Source: Flectobacillus roseus
GTDB lineage: Bacteria; Bacteroidota; Bacteroidia; Cytophagales; Spirosomataceae
Direction: 5' to 3' (one strand)
DNA length: 64,000 bases
Assembly (NCBI RefSeq): GCF_030056665.1
Contig: NZ_JASHIG010000004.1
Part shown: positions 24,234 to 33,056 of the stretch, in pieces
How positions within the stretch are numbered: the first letter of the stretch is position 1
Layout: each line of letters starts with the position of its first letter
The notes under the pieces: generated by a model
Database searches by the model: none
What the model was told of the DNA's origin: nothing
What the model saw: the letters and a program-made list of their open reading frames with translations, nothing else
Program-made: the position numbers and the translations under genes

Positions 24234-24968
24234 ATGAGTAAAATAAAAATACGGACAGCTCAAAATGTCGAAGTAGCTTTTACACCAGCTAGTATCGGAG
24301 ATAGAATTATCGCATATTTGATTGATTTGGTAGTTTATTTCGCATGGATTCTTGTTTTTTCTTTAACTGCTACATGGCTGGATGACAGTCTATTCAACAA
24401 CAGAATCAGAACGATTCTTTTCTTTGGGTTTGGTATTTTACCCCTCTTTTTTTATGATTTAATCTGCGAAATCTGGCTCAATGGTCAAAGCATTGGGAAA
24501 AGAGCTCGTAATATCAAAGTGATTAAACTAGATGGTAGTGCTCCTACCATTGGTGCCTATATCTTACGTTGGATTTTTAGAATTATTGATTTTAGTATTT
24601 TTGGTCAATGGGTGGGTGTGGTAGCGATTGCGGCAGGCGGTAAAGGACAGCGTTTGGGTGATATGGTAGCAGGTACAACTGTTGTGCGCATAGAACCTAA
24701 GGTATTACTCGATGCGCTTCGCCAGCCAGTACTTGATGAAGCCTACGAAGTCATGATTCCAGAAGTAAGTTTATTGTCTGATGCCGATATTGAAATTATT
24801 CGTCAAGTAATTCAACGAGTAGAAGAAACCCAAGATGAGCGATTACTGAGTCAGACAGCTCAAAAGCTAAAGGAGATTATGCAAATAGAGTCAAATCTTG
24901 ATGATAATGCCTTTTTGACACAAGTTTTAAATGACCATACTTTTTTGATGGCTTATGGCGACGAATAA
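24234..24968 (+). CDS. RDD-family membrane protein
   Basis: A 244-residue protein starting at the ATG 24234. The RDD domain is clear: F-TPASIGDRIIAYLIDLVVYF at residues 16-36 (Arg-Asp in GDR and LID), IWLNGQSIGKRARNIKV and QRLGDMVAGTTVVR. It has three TM segments, then a soluble C-terminal helical region of about 80 residues. Its divergent pairing with the SpoIIM-like gene is a widespread Bacteroidetes arrangement. RDD proteins may act as ion or small-molecule transporters; the function here is not known. Its stop is directly adjacent to the stop of the convergent AraC gene (no gap). Confidence 0.9.
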   Translation: MSKIKIRTAQNVEVAFTPASIGDRIIAYLIDLVVYFAWILVFSLTATWLDDSLFNNRIRTILFFGFGILPLFFYDLICEIWLNGQSIGKRARNIKVIKLDGSAPTIGAYILRWIFRIIDFSIFGQWVGVVAIAAGGKGQRLGDMVAGTTVVRIEPKVLLDALRQPVLDEAYEVMIPEVSLLSDADIEIIRQVIQRVEETQDERLLSQTAQKLKEIMQIESNLDDNAFLTQVLNDHTFLMAYGDE

Positions 24969-25829
24969 TTACATTGTCTGAAAAAGCTTTCGATAACCAA
25001 GGGGACTTTGTCCTGTAAAGGTTTTGAACTGTTTGTTAAAATGCGATACATTGCCAAAACCACTTTCAAAACATACTTCAGCTACTTGTTTGTCGGTGCC
25101 AATCAACAAATTACAAGCGTGTTTGATACGATATTCAGTAACTACATCGAGAAAGGTTTTCTTCGTAACTTTTTTGAAATATCTACAAAAAGCCGTTTCG
25201 GTCATATTGGCCAAATACGCTGCTGTTTCTAAGTGAACTTCCTGCGTATAGTTTTCAATCACATAGGCATAAACCTTGTTAATTCGTTCTAAATCGACTT
25301 TTGCTAATTGATATGCTTGATTTTGACTTTCTAAAATCTGATAGTCTTGTGGCGCTTGTGCTATGGTATTTAACAAATCTAACAAGCCTAAAACTTTCTG
25401 AACAGGAGGGACATTGAGTAGGAAAATTAATTCTTTAGCAATTCTGTTTCTCGTATTTCCTGTGATAACCAAACCCGAAGCCGACTTTTCCAATAAATGA
25501 CTAACTGCTTGCATTTCGGGTATAGAGAAAAACTTTTCTCCCAAAAAATCTGCTTTAAATTGTACCACTACAGCCTGCGACGAATCCTCTAAGCCAATCG
25601 TTTCATTTTTCCAGCAATGAGGCAAGTTGGGACCCATCAAAACCAAATCTCCAGCACTAAAATCTGCCACATGATTACCGATATATCTTTTGCCTTCACT
25701 CTTAACAATGAGAGTCAGCTCATATTCAGGGTGAAAATGGTAAGGAGCGTCAAAATATGGCAAACTAAAATGTCTGAACCCCAAGGATTGATTCAAACCA
25801 TTATCTAATTGCTCTAAGGAGGCTTTCAT
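24969..25829 (-). CDS. AraC-family transcriptional regulator with cupin domain
   Basis: The ATG at 25829 (MKASLEQLDNGLN) gives 286 residues; a longer reading to 25886 adds a hydrophobic tail not found in the family. The N-terminal cupin sensor contains FDAPYHFHPEYELTLIVKSE. The C-terminal AraC HTH pair includes MTETAFCRYFKKVTKKTF and QVAEVCFESGFGNVSHFNKQ. It is divergent from a phytanoyl-CoA dioxygenase-like gene starting 174 bp away, the likely target. Confidence 0.9.
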   Translation of the reverse strand: MKASLEQLDNGLNQSLGFRHFSLPYFDAPYHFHPEYELTLIVKSEGKRYIGNHVADFSAGDLVLMGPNLPHCWKNETIGLEDSSQAVVVQFKADFLGEKFFSIPEMQAVSHLLEKSASGLVITGNTRNRIAKELIFLLNVPPVQKVLGLLDLLNTIAQAPQDYQILESQNQAYQLAKVDLERINKVYAYVIENYTQEVHLETAAYLANMTETAFCRYFKKVTKKTFLDVVTEYRIKHACNLLIGTDKQVAEVCFESGFGNVSHFNKQFKTFTGQSPLGYRKLFQTM

Positions 25830-26003
25830 TTTGATAAAAATTATACTCAATATAAGGATATTGATAGGAAATAGGTAAAAATGCACAAATATTGGTAAAA
25901 AACGACAAAATCTACCCGAAAAAATTCATGTTATTTTGCCTTCATCAAAAATTAAGATTACGGTAATATAACTAAAGCTTGTTATTATTTTAGTATAAAA
26001 TGT

Positions 26004-26822
26004 ATGGCTGATTTAACCTTTCCCGACTTATCTTCTATGTATCAGATTAATGCTCAACAACAGTCAGATTATCAGCAAAATGGACATATTTTATTGCATA
26101 ACATCGTCAACACCGAAGAGATAGAAATTTACAGACACTTGATTCATCATGGTGTAGAGCGATTCAATACGGAGTTTCGTGACATGTCAGAGCGTGACAC
26201 TTATGGAAAAGCTTTTCTGCAAGTAATGAATCTTTGGGAGGTAGACGACGACATCAAGAAATTTACCTTTGCAAAACGATTTGCACAAATCGCTGCCGAT
26301 TTGATGGGGGTCGAAAAAGTACGTTTGTATCATGACCAAGCACTCTTCAAAGAAGCTGGCGGTGGTCATACGCCATGGCATCAAGACCAATATTATTGGC
26401 CTATCGACACTAGTAATACAATCACGATGTGGATGCCTCTGATTGATATTTCTGAAGAAATGGGTATGCTTACTTTTGCTTCAGGCTCACATGAATTAGG
26501 CTTTTTAGGAAACCTAGCCATTTCTGATAAGTCGGACGATGTGCTAAAGAATATTGTTGAAAAAAAAGGATATCCTATTGTAAGAGCCTCCTCCATGAAA
26601 GCAGGCGATGCTACTTTTCATGCTGGCTGGACCTTGCACAATGCTCCAGGAAATAACTCTTCAAAGATGAGAGAAGTAATGACGATTATTTTTGTAGCCG
26701 ATGGGGCAAAAGTTGCTGAGCCTAAAAACTCTCATCAAGAAGCAGATCGCCAACGATGGATAAAGGGTTTACCAGTTGGTAGCTTGGTAGCATCTGAGTT
26801 AAATCCTGTTTTGAATGGCTAA
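26004..26822 (+). CDS. Phytanoyl-CoA dioxygenase (PhyH) family protein
   Basis: A 272-residue Fe(II)/2-oxoglutarate-dependent oxygenase fold. The facial triad is visible: H126 and D128 in TPWHQDQYYW, with the distal H212 in GWTLHNAPG and the 2-oxoglutarate-binding R223 in KMREVM. Family members hydroxylate varied small molecules such as phytanoyl-CoA, ectoine or amino acid derivatives; the substrate cannot be read here. The divergent AraC regulator next door suggests inducible breakdown of some compound. Confidence 0.85.
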   Translation: MADLTFPDLSSMYQINAQQQSDYQQNGHILLHNIVNTEEIEIYRHLIHHGVERFNTEFRDMSERDTYGKAFLQVMNLWEVDDDIKKFTFAKRFAQIAADLMGVEKVRLYHDQALFKEAGGGHTPWHQDQYYWPIDTSNTITMWMPLIDISEEMGMLTFASGSHELGFLGNLAISDKSDDVLKNIVEKKGYPIVRASSMKAGDATFHAGWTLHNAPGNNSSKMREVMTIIFVADGAKVAEPKNSHQEADRQRWIKGLPVGSLVASELNPVLNG

Positions 26823-26857
26823 GCGTAATAGGTATAACTATTTACTAGAGGTAATGT

Positions 26858-26946
26858 CGTTATTAGTTACTTGTATATCAGTTATTTGAAGGCACTAACA
26901 ATTAAAAGGTTGCACCCAAAGTGAATCACAGATATACTATTAATGT
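26858..26946 (+). repeat. Dispersed intergenic repeat (ttattagtta family), copy 1
   Basis: About 90 bp, from cgttattagttac to agatatactattaat, aligns without large gaps to 40919-41010, where it sits inside a larger MITE-like element. Both copies have gttatttgaa and cagatatactattaat in the same order. It is noncoding and directly followed by another repeat fragment. Confidence 0.65.
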
Positions 26947-27050
26947 AAGCCTTAGGCAATCTGCCCTATGCTTTAAGCATGTTTCTTAAGAAAATCATAG
27001 AAACTTTTGCCAAATGCCCATAGCTGATTGCCCTAAGCCTAATGTTTAGG
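26947..27050 (+). repeat. Dispersed intergenic repeat (cttttgcc family) fragment
   Basis: The segment with tttcttaagaaaatcataga, then aacttttgccaaatgcccat, matches copies at 39380-39460 and (inverted) 42270-42445 in both order and spacing. It overlaps the 3' end of the small gene 27039-27233 by a few bases. Confidence 0.55.
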
Positions 27051-27233
27051 ACAGCCACAGTCTTTCTTACGGAACAAACCCCATAAAAATCCTTTTTTAC
27101 GTCTTCTTTTATATGTGCTTTTGGTTGTTGATGCCGAGATATGTGTTTCGGCAGACTTATATTCTACCGTATTAGCTTCCGATTCTAGTTGTAAGCAACA
27201 TATAGCAAAACCCAATAAAATTACCTTTTTCAT
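27039..27233 (-). CDS. Small exported Lys/Arg-rich protein
   Basis: A 64-residue protein with a signal peptide (MKKVILLGFAICCLQLESEA, cleaved near EA) and a mature part of about 44 residues that is highly basic (YKRRRKKGFLWGLFRKKDCG) and ends CGCPKH. I do not recognise a family. The Cys-Gly-Cys and terminal His could bind metal, or the basic stretch could bind membrane or nucleic acid; both are guesses. Coding status is supported by the clean signal peptide. Confidence 0.55.
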   Translation of the reverse strand: MKKVILLGFAICCLQLESEANTVEYKSAETHISASTTKSTYKRRRKKGFLWGLFRKKDCGCPKH

Positions 27234-27355
27234 AAGTGTTTGGCGTTGTTATATAGGAAAATGACTGAGTGATAACGGACAAAGTTAAAAGCAAAGTAAA
27301 TAGATATTGCTCAATTAGTAGTTGTTAGATAACGAAAGTCTTGAGATTTAAGTAT

Positions 27356-27391
27356 AAAAAAAGGGAGGCAAATGAGCGCCTCCCTTTTTTT
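27356..27391 (-). terminator. Rho-independent terminator of the TonB receptor gene
   Basis: A perfect 14-bp stem (aaaaaaagggaggc and its complement) with an 8-nt loop, 17 bp after the receptor stop on the minus strand and followed there by a T-run. Confidence 0.85.
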
Positions 27392-27408
27392 ATATATTCA
27401 CCAAAATA

Positions 27409-30400
27409 TTATTTGTTCAATAATTCATCGAAAGTAATACCAATATAGTAAGTTGAACCTACCGAAGCACTACCATACGCTTGGAAATAAGGATTACCAA
27501 ATAGGTTAGTTGCACCCACTTTGATAATCGACTTAATTGGCGCTACTTTATAGCTGAATTGAGCATCTAAGTTATTGATAGCAGGAACCACTGTGTTTGT
27601 GAAAATAGGTACATCAGTTGTTGTAGGCAATGGGAAGCTCGATTCCCAAGTAAATGCATCTTGGTGACGGAATGAAACATTATATCCCCATTTGCTACCA
27701 CTTGTGATACGTTTACCAAAATTAAACTTCATGCTGTATGATGGTGTATTAAAACCAGCATAAGGTACTTCTGTTGAAGCCACGAAATTGTTCATTTGGT
27801 TGTGTGAGATATTCGCCCCTACAGAGTAACCTTTGTCTAATGAGTAGTTCAAACCCGCTGACCATCCTGAAATAGTAATGTCCTCGTCAGAGTTAGCTAC
27901 TCTTGAATAACCAGCGCGAGTACTACCACTACCCAAACCAGATTCGATTGGTAAGCCAGGACCAGCCGCTGCTGTAGGAACTACGATAGTTGCACCACCG
28001 ATAAAGTTTTTGTAAACACTGTAGTAATAAGAAGCATCAACAAACAAACGTTTTGCAATTAAGCCTTTGTAACCAATTTCGTAAGACTGAATTTTTTCAG
28101 TAGTCAAAGGTTTTGCTTTGTATTTAGGCAATGCAGCCAATGCGTACGCTGGAGTAACTTGAGTAGCCACTTCTGTTACTTTTTGTCTTACAGTATTTTG
28201 TACGTTTGTCTGAATCAATGTTTGTACTGGAGCAGACGCCATTTGTTGCGTTACACCCACCTGGATCGCCGCTTGTGCATTGGCAGCTGGAAGTTGCCCT
28301 GCTGCTACCTGTGCCTGTACTGCTGCTGTTACTTGAGCTGTTACTTGTGCTTGTACTGCGGCAATTACTGCTTGTTGAATATTTGCTAATTGCGCTGTTA
28401 CAGCTGCTGTTGCATATTGTACCGCGGCAGCTTTCACTGCGTCTGTAAGGTATTTTGAATTAGCACCATTCTTAGCAAGGTCAGAAGCAAAAGCTGTCAA
28501 GGTCTCACGAGTTACACCCGTTGCCAATTTGTAACGAGTATCAAATTCTGGTAATCCACCAATCAATGTTCCTGCTGGAGTAGCTAGGTCGATATATTGG
28601 TTTTGAGTTGTAGGAATACGGAAACCTGTTTGATATGACAAACGGATATTGTGGTCTTGGCTAGGTGATAATACCGCCGAAAAACGAGGGGTGTATTGTC
28701 CCTCAAAATTCTGGTTTTTATCATATCTCAACGACCCAGTCAATTTTAAGTGGTCATTCAATAGACTTTTTGATGCTTGGATAAAACCGCCATATTCATT
28801 AATAGAAATTGAGCCGTTTCTTCCCTCTTTCATATCCGAGAATAATGTCCCTGCCGAACGTAATTCATAATTACGGAAGTTAGCACCTACAGTCAAATCC
28901 AAAAACTTGATTTCATTTTTGAAGTTGTAAAAACCTTCTACATGGTACATATTACTTCTATCTGCAAAAGCACCTCCACCTTGTGTAATAGGAAGGTTAC
29001 GGTATTTTTCTAGTAAAGTATTAAAAGCAGCCGAACCAGGAGCTGGCATATTGCGGTCTGCAAACTGACGAGCCGCTAGGTGTGCTGCATCTTCTGCCGC
29101 ACCAGCTTGACGAGCTTGCAAGAACGCACCTGCATATTCGGTATACCAAGCAGTATTTGATTTGATTTCGTTGAGCATACCTACAGCCGCTAAACCAGCA
29201 GTGTATGAGCCTCCCGAACGCTCTTGAGTAGTGTAAGCACGGAAGCTGAAGTTATCGCCACGTAATTCTAATTTCGCTTGAGTAATATTAAAGTCACGCA
29301 ATGAATAACGACCTGTACCTGTATAAAGCGTAGTACCTTCACCGTAGTTTAATTGAGCGATAGCTTCTACTTTTTCTGTTAAACGATAGTGTACAGCACC
29401 ATTAAATTTCAAAGATTTAGTATTGTTATCAACTAAGTCTTTTTCCAAATAACCTGTACGGCTAACGTTTGCATTTGGCAATGCGGCATTCAAGGAACTT
29501 AAGTTTGTTTGAATTTCATCGCCATATACGTTCATACCGTCATAATCAGTTTTTGTACCAGCTCCACGACTAGGGTCTGCGTTACCACCTAAGTTGAGGT
29601 TGGTGTAATTAGTAGCTTCCCAGTCTTTCGCACGGATATACGAGAAGTTTAATTTGAAGGCAATTTTGTTATTGAATGCTTTAGCAAAACGCACCGACAT
29701 ATCTGTAAATGGCGTAGTAGCTGTGCTACGGTTGCTAGCATGCATAATACCCGATTTTACGTTTGCACTTAACCCTTGATATAAAAATGGGCTTTTGCTA
29801 TTCATCAAAACTAAGCCGTTGATAGCGTTTGGACCGTAAAGCGCTGATGCAGCACCAGGCAATACCTCCACATTCTCAACGTCTAATTCTGGCATACCGA
29901 TAATGTTATCTACTGCAAAGTTCAAACCTGGTGCAGAGTTATCCATACCATCAATCATCTGAACGATACGTGGGTTACCAGTCGAACCAAATCCACGCAT
30001 ATTGATAGACTTAAACAACAAACCTTGTGTAGCCATATCAACACCTTTCAAGTTGGCTAAACCATCATAAAAGTTGTTTGAAGCTGTTTGTTGAATAGCT
30101 TTCAAGTCCATTTTTTCAACCGAAACAGGTGATTTCATTACGCTTTCTTCTACTCTGGAGGCCGCAACTACGATTTCTTGTCCCATTACAGTTTGTTCTT
30201 CTAAGGCAATAGAAAAATCTGAAGTTTTATCGGTCACCTTAAGTTCCTGAGTAGCATAACCTACGCTTGATACCGTAATCGAGAAAGGAACAGGCGTGTT
30301 TGTTTTTAAAGAGAAATTTCCTTTGGCATCTGTAATTGTACCAATCACTTTTCCTTTTACCGCAATACTAACCCCGATGAGCTTTTCTTTGGTAGCAGAG

Positions 30401-30504
30401 TCAAAAACCTTACCTGTAATAACAGTCTGCGAAAAGCTTGTGAATGCACAGAATAGAAATAAGACACTGGTAAGTAGTCTTATTGTAGTAGATAGTTTGT
30501 TCAT
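27409..30504 (-). CDS. TonB-dependent receptor with Ala/Gln/Val-rich insert
   Basis: A 1031-residue outer-membrane receptor. It has a signal peptide (LLTSVLFLFCAFTSFSQ), a carboxypeptidase-regulatory-like domain (TGKVFDSATKEKLIGVSIAV), a plug domain (NMRGFGSTGNPRIVQMIDGM) and a barrel ending YYIGITFDELLNK. Within the barrel, at about residues 680-795, sits a long low-complexity insert made of AQVTAQVTAAVQAQVAA-type words, unusual for a beta-barrel. No SusD partner follows, so this is not a SusCD pair. The ligand is unknown. A strong terminator follows. Confidence 0.9.
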   Translation of the reverse strand: MNKLSTTIRLLTSVLFLFCAFTSFSQTVITGKVFDSATKEKLIGVSIAVKGKVIGTITDAKGNFSLKTNTPVPFSITVSSVGYATQELKVTDKTSDFSIALEEQTVMGQEIVVAASRVEESVMKSPVSVEKMDLKAIQQTASNNFYDGLANLKGVDMATQGLLFKSINMRGFGSTGNPRIVQMIDGMDNSAPGLNFAVDNIIGMPELDVENVEVLPGAASALYGPNAINGLVLMNSKSPFLYQGLSANVKSGIMHASNRSTATTPFTDMSVRFAKAFNNKIAFKLNFSYIRAKDWEATNYTNLNLGGNADPSRGAGTKTDYDGMNVYGDEIQTNLSSLNAALPNANVSRTGYLEKDLVDNNTKSLKFNGAVHYRLTEKVEAIAQLNYGEGTTLYTGTGRYSLRDFNITQAKLELRGDNFSFRAYTTQERSGGSYTAGLAAVGMLNEIKSNTAWYTEYAGAFLQARQAGAAEDAAHLAARQFADRNMPAPGSAAFNTLLEKYRNLPITQGGGAFADRSNMYHVEGFYNFKNEIKFLDLTVGANFRNYELRSAGTLFSDMKEGRNGSISINEYGGFIQASKSLLNDHLKLTGSLRYDKNQNFEGQYTPRFSAVLSPSQDHNIRLSYQTGFRIPTTQNQYIDLATPAGTLIGGLPEFDTRYKLATGVTRETLTAFASDLAKNGANSKYLTDAVKAAAVQYATAAVTAQLANIQQAVIAAVQAQVTAQVTAAVQAQVAAGQLPAANAQAAIQVGVTQQMASAPVQTLIQTNVQNTVRQKVTEVATQVTPAYALAALPKYKAKPLTTEKIQSYEIGYKGLIAKRLFVDASYYYSVYKNFIGGATIVVPTAAAGPGLPIESGLGSGSTRAGYSRVANSDEDITISGWSAGLNYSLDKGYSVGANISHNQMNNFVASTEVPYAGFNTPSYSMKFNFGKRITSGSKWGYNVSFRHQDAFTWESSFPLPTTTDVPIFTNTVVPAINNLDAQFSYKVAPIKSIIKVGATNLFGNPYFQAYGSASVGSTYYIGITFDELLNK

Positions 30505-30727
30505 ACGTTTTTTAGTGAATTAAGATTACGAAAACTGTTTACTTCAAAAAGAATAGTAGATTTACAATTGTTTGAAAACTATACCGTTTGTGTTTCAAAA
30601 CGATTTTAAACTCTTCTCAACTAAACAGTTGTTTGATTCGTAAATCTAACTAATGTTTAGAGAATTTAGTTAATATAAAAATGGTTTTTTTACAAATTTT
30701 TCAAAAAATCATACAATAAGATAACTT
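30505..30727. other. 223-bp divergent intergenic region
   Basis: This lies between the TonB receptor gene (minus) and the DUF3089 gene (plus). It contains an interrupted inverted repeat, tagatttac near 30548 and gtaaatcta near 30640, and a near-direct pair acaattgtttg / acagttgtttg. No riboswitch is recognisable. It probably holds the two promoters. Confidence 0.4.
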
Positions 30728-31753
30728 ATGCGTTTTTATCCCTTGATTTTTGCATGGCTTATTCTTTCTTGTCAAAGAGTTCCTTATCAAATACAGAGCC
30801 ATTATAACGAAAACACCAATCTTGTTAAGCCCAATTATGCCTTAAAGGAATATTGGGCCGCATTACCAGACCAAAATGACCCTGCCGACCAAGTACCCTT
30901 GAAGTCAGATTTTACTGATAATCAGGCATTAGCTAAGGTGGATGTTTTTTTTATTCATCCTACTATTTATACGCAAAAACCTCAAGGCCCATCTGATTGG
31001 AATGCCGATGTGAATGATGCCGATATGAATCAAAAAGTGGACGAATCTACCATTCTCAATCAGGCATCGGTATTTAATGGCTCGTGTCGTGTATATGCGC
31101 CGCGTTATCGTCAGGCACATTATCATGCATTTGTTACCAAGGATTTGACCGATAAAGTAAAATCCTTAGATTTGGCGTATTCTGATGTAAAAGCGTCTTT
31201 TGAATATTATCTTCAACATTACAATCAAGGGCGTCCTATCGTGATAGCTTCGCATAGCCAAGGTACTGTTCATGCCAAGAGATTGATAAAAGAGTTTTTT
31301 GATAAAAAACCTTTACAGAAACAGCTTGTAGTGGCTTATTTGGTGGGTATCGCCACACAGCCTAATACTTTTGAGTCAATCAAAGCGTGTGAAAATGGTG
31401 ATCAAACAGGCTGTTTTGTATCATGGAATACTTATGCTAGAGATTATTATCCGTCATGGTATAACGAAGGGCTTAATACTTCGGTAAGTACCAATCCATT
31501 GACGTGGAAACTCGATGAGGAATTTGCGCCTCGTTCTTTGAGTAAAGGTGGTGTTGGACTCAAATTTACTTATATACCTGAAGCGGTAGATGCTCAAAAC
31601 CATGCAGGAATGTTGTGGATTAATAAGCCTTATGTAAAAGGTAGATTTTTATTAAATACCAAAATTTGGCATCGTGCCGATTACAATCTCTTTTATGGCA
31701 ATATTAGAGAAAACGTACAGAATAGAGTGGAGAATTATTGGCGAAAAAAATAA
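30728..31753 (+). CDS. DUF3089 lipoprotein, alpha/beta-hydrolase-like
   Basis: A 341-residue protein with a lipoprotein signal peptide (MRFYPLIFAWLILSC, lipobox Cys at 15), so probably membrane-anchored. The DUF3089 family signature is present: FFIHPTIYTQKPQGPSDWNA, the nucleophile-elbow-like IASHSQGTVHAKRL (Ser in HSQG) and the C-terminal HAGMLWINKPYVKGRF. DUF3089 proteins are distant lipases or esterases of unknown substrate. The gene is followed by a dispersed repeat and a 23-bp terminator. Confidence 0.82.
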   Translation: MRFYPLIFAWLILSCQRVPYQIQSHYNENTNLVKPNYALKEYWAALPDQNDPADQVPLKSDFTDNQALAKVDVFFIHPTIYTQKPQGPSDWNADVNDADMNQKVDESTILNQASVFNGSCRVYAPRYRQAHYHAFVTKDLTDKVKSLDLAYSDVKASFEYYLQHYNQGRPIVIASHSQGTVHAKRLIKEFFDKKPLQKQLVVAYLVGIATQPNTFESIKACENGDQTGCFVSWNTYARDYYPSWYNEGLNTSVSTNPLTWKLDEEFAPRSLSKGGVGLKFTYIPEAVDAQNHAGMLWINKPYVKGRFLLNTKIWHRADYNLFYGNIRENVQNRVENYWRKK

Positions 31754-31760
31754 TTGATAA

Positions 31761-31912
31761 GTAAGTTAGTGGGCAAAATTATATTAAGTTTTTTATTTTA
31801 GGGACAAGGCAACAGGCACAAGGCAAAGAGTGTTAAAATGTTTTTTAGTAACGATAGATATGTTTTTGCCGAAAGCCGAAAGCTGATACCTGAAAGCCTT
31901 AGGCACAACAAT
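31761..31912 (+). repeat. Dispersed intergenic repeat (ggcacaaggc family)
   Basis: It starts with gttagtgggcaaaatta (31765-31781), the same end sequence found inverted at 42423-42439. It continues with caaggcaacaggcacaaggc and agagtgttaaaatgtttttt, matching the inverted copy at 21941-22065. It ends in words such as gccgaaagccgaaagctg. It is noncoding. Confidence 0.65.
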
Positions 31913-31930
31913 TAAATTCTATCTTGTCCA

Positions 31931-31980
31931 AAATCAAAAAAGGCACAAAGTGATTAGTCACTTTGTGCCTTTTTTGATTT
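31931..31980. terminator. Bidirectional terminator with 23-bp perfect stem
   Basis: Arms 31931-31953 and 31958-31980 are perfectly complementary over 23 bp with a 4-nt loop (ttag) and carry A/T runs at their bases. It separates the convergent DUF3089 and MerR genes and can serve both. Confidence 0.9.
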
Positions 31981-32025
31981 ATGATTTTAAAACTGCAAAC
32001 TAAATTGCCAACGACTAAACAAAAC

Positions 32026-32904
32026 CTACTCTTCTGCAAAAGAAATAAGATGCTTTACTTGTGTCAGAATTTCAACATTGTCGGGACAATCTAAGTCTTG
32101 ACCGATTACTTGATAACCCGTAATTAAGATTTTTGTATTAGGGAAAGTATGAGCTAATTTATAGACATACTTTTGGATTTCATCTTGCGCAGGTACACTC
32201 GTTATAACAGTAAACAAATAATCTGGTTTGTGAACGTTATAAGCAAATACGAGCTCTTCAAAAGGAAGGCTTTGTCCCAAATAGACTACCTTATTTTGTC
32301 GCGCACGCACCAAATAATTGGCAAACAGCAAACTAGTCTCATGTAATTCTCCCTCAGGTAAAAACAAGAGATATTTTTTTGCACCAACTTTTAACGACGG
32401 CAACTGTCCATCTATCGCTACGATAATTTTCTGACGAATCAAATTTGAGATAAAATGCTCTTGTGCAGGACCAATCGAGCCTGTCATCCATAGCGTACCA
32501 ATACGGCTTAAGAAGGGATGAATGATGTTGATCATCATATTTTCAAACCCAAACTGTAAAGTATTAGTACTGATAATTTTTTCGAAACGCTCCTCATCCA
32601 AGTCTAACATCGAAATCGTTAAGGCATGTATCTGATCGGGATAGTTCATCTGCTTATCCGAAATAACCATCACCTCACGCGCCATAGATTCAGCACTCAT
32701 TTGAGCGATTTCCGAAATTTTGTAGCCGTGTTCTTTTAGCAACGCAATATTCAATACGAGCTTCAAATCTACATCATCATAAGTCCTAATATTGGTATCT
32801 GTACGTGTAGGTTTGAGAATATCATATCGTTGCTCCCAAATTCTGAGAGTATGTGCTTTTATACCCGATAACTGTTCGAGATCCTTGATAGAATAATTGC
32901 TCAT
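32026..32904 (-). CDS. MerR-type regulator with B12-binding domain (CarH/LitR-like light sensor)
   Basis: A 292-residue protein. The N-terminal MerR HTH (residues 1-70: YSIKDLEQLSGIKAHTLRIW) is followed by a helical cap with the W-x9-EH motif (W139, E149, H150) and a Rossmann-like cobalamin domain with E186-L-H188 in PEGELHETS. In Thermus CarH the same features hold adenosylcobalamin, with the Rossmann histidine as cobalt ligand, and light breaks the repressor. The Gly of the usual DxHxxG motif is Ser here. The gene is 152 bp downstream of a cruF-like carotenoid gene on the same strand, which fits light control of carotenoids. Confidence 0.87.
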   Translation of the reverse strand: MSNYSIKDLEQLSGIKAHTLRIWEQRYDILKPTRTDTNIRTYDDVDLKLVLNIALLKEHGYKISEIAQMSAESMAREVMVISDKQMNYPDQIHALTISMLDLDEERFEKIISTNTLQFGFENMMINIIHPFLSRIGTLWMTGSIGPAQEHFISNLIRQKIIVAIDGQLPSLKVGAKKYLLFLPEGELHETSLLFANYLVRARQNKVVYLGQSLPFEELVFAYNVHKPDYLFTVITSVPAQDEIQKYVYKLAHTFPNTKILITGYQVIGQDLDCPDNVEILTQVKHLISFAEE

Positions 32905-33056
32905 GATTGTGGTATTGTTAGTCCTGTTGCTCTTGCACCTAAGCTAGAAAAAGAGGAATTCTAGCCTTAATTTCTTTTTGTTTGAGATATTTATCCAAAT
33001 AGTATGAGGTAAAGCCTTTGTTCAATAAAAAGGTTTTATTTTTCAACAAAATTAAT

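Noticed and set aside
28159..28448. Leu/Val-rich open frames opposite the TonB receptor insert
   Set aside because: They are shadows of the GCN-rich Ala/Gln/Val repeat in the receptor gene; a Leu/Tyr/Cys-rich product has no relation to any known family.
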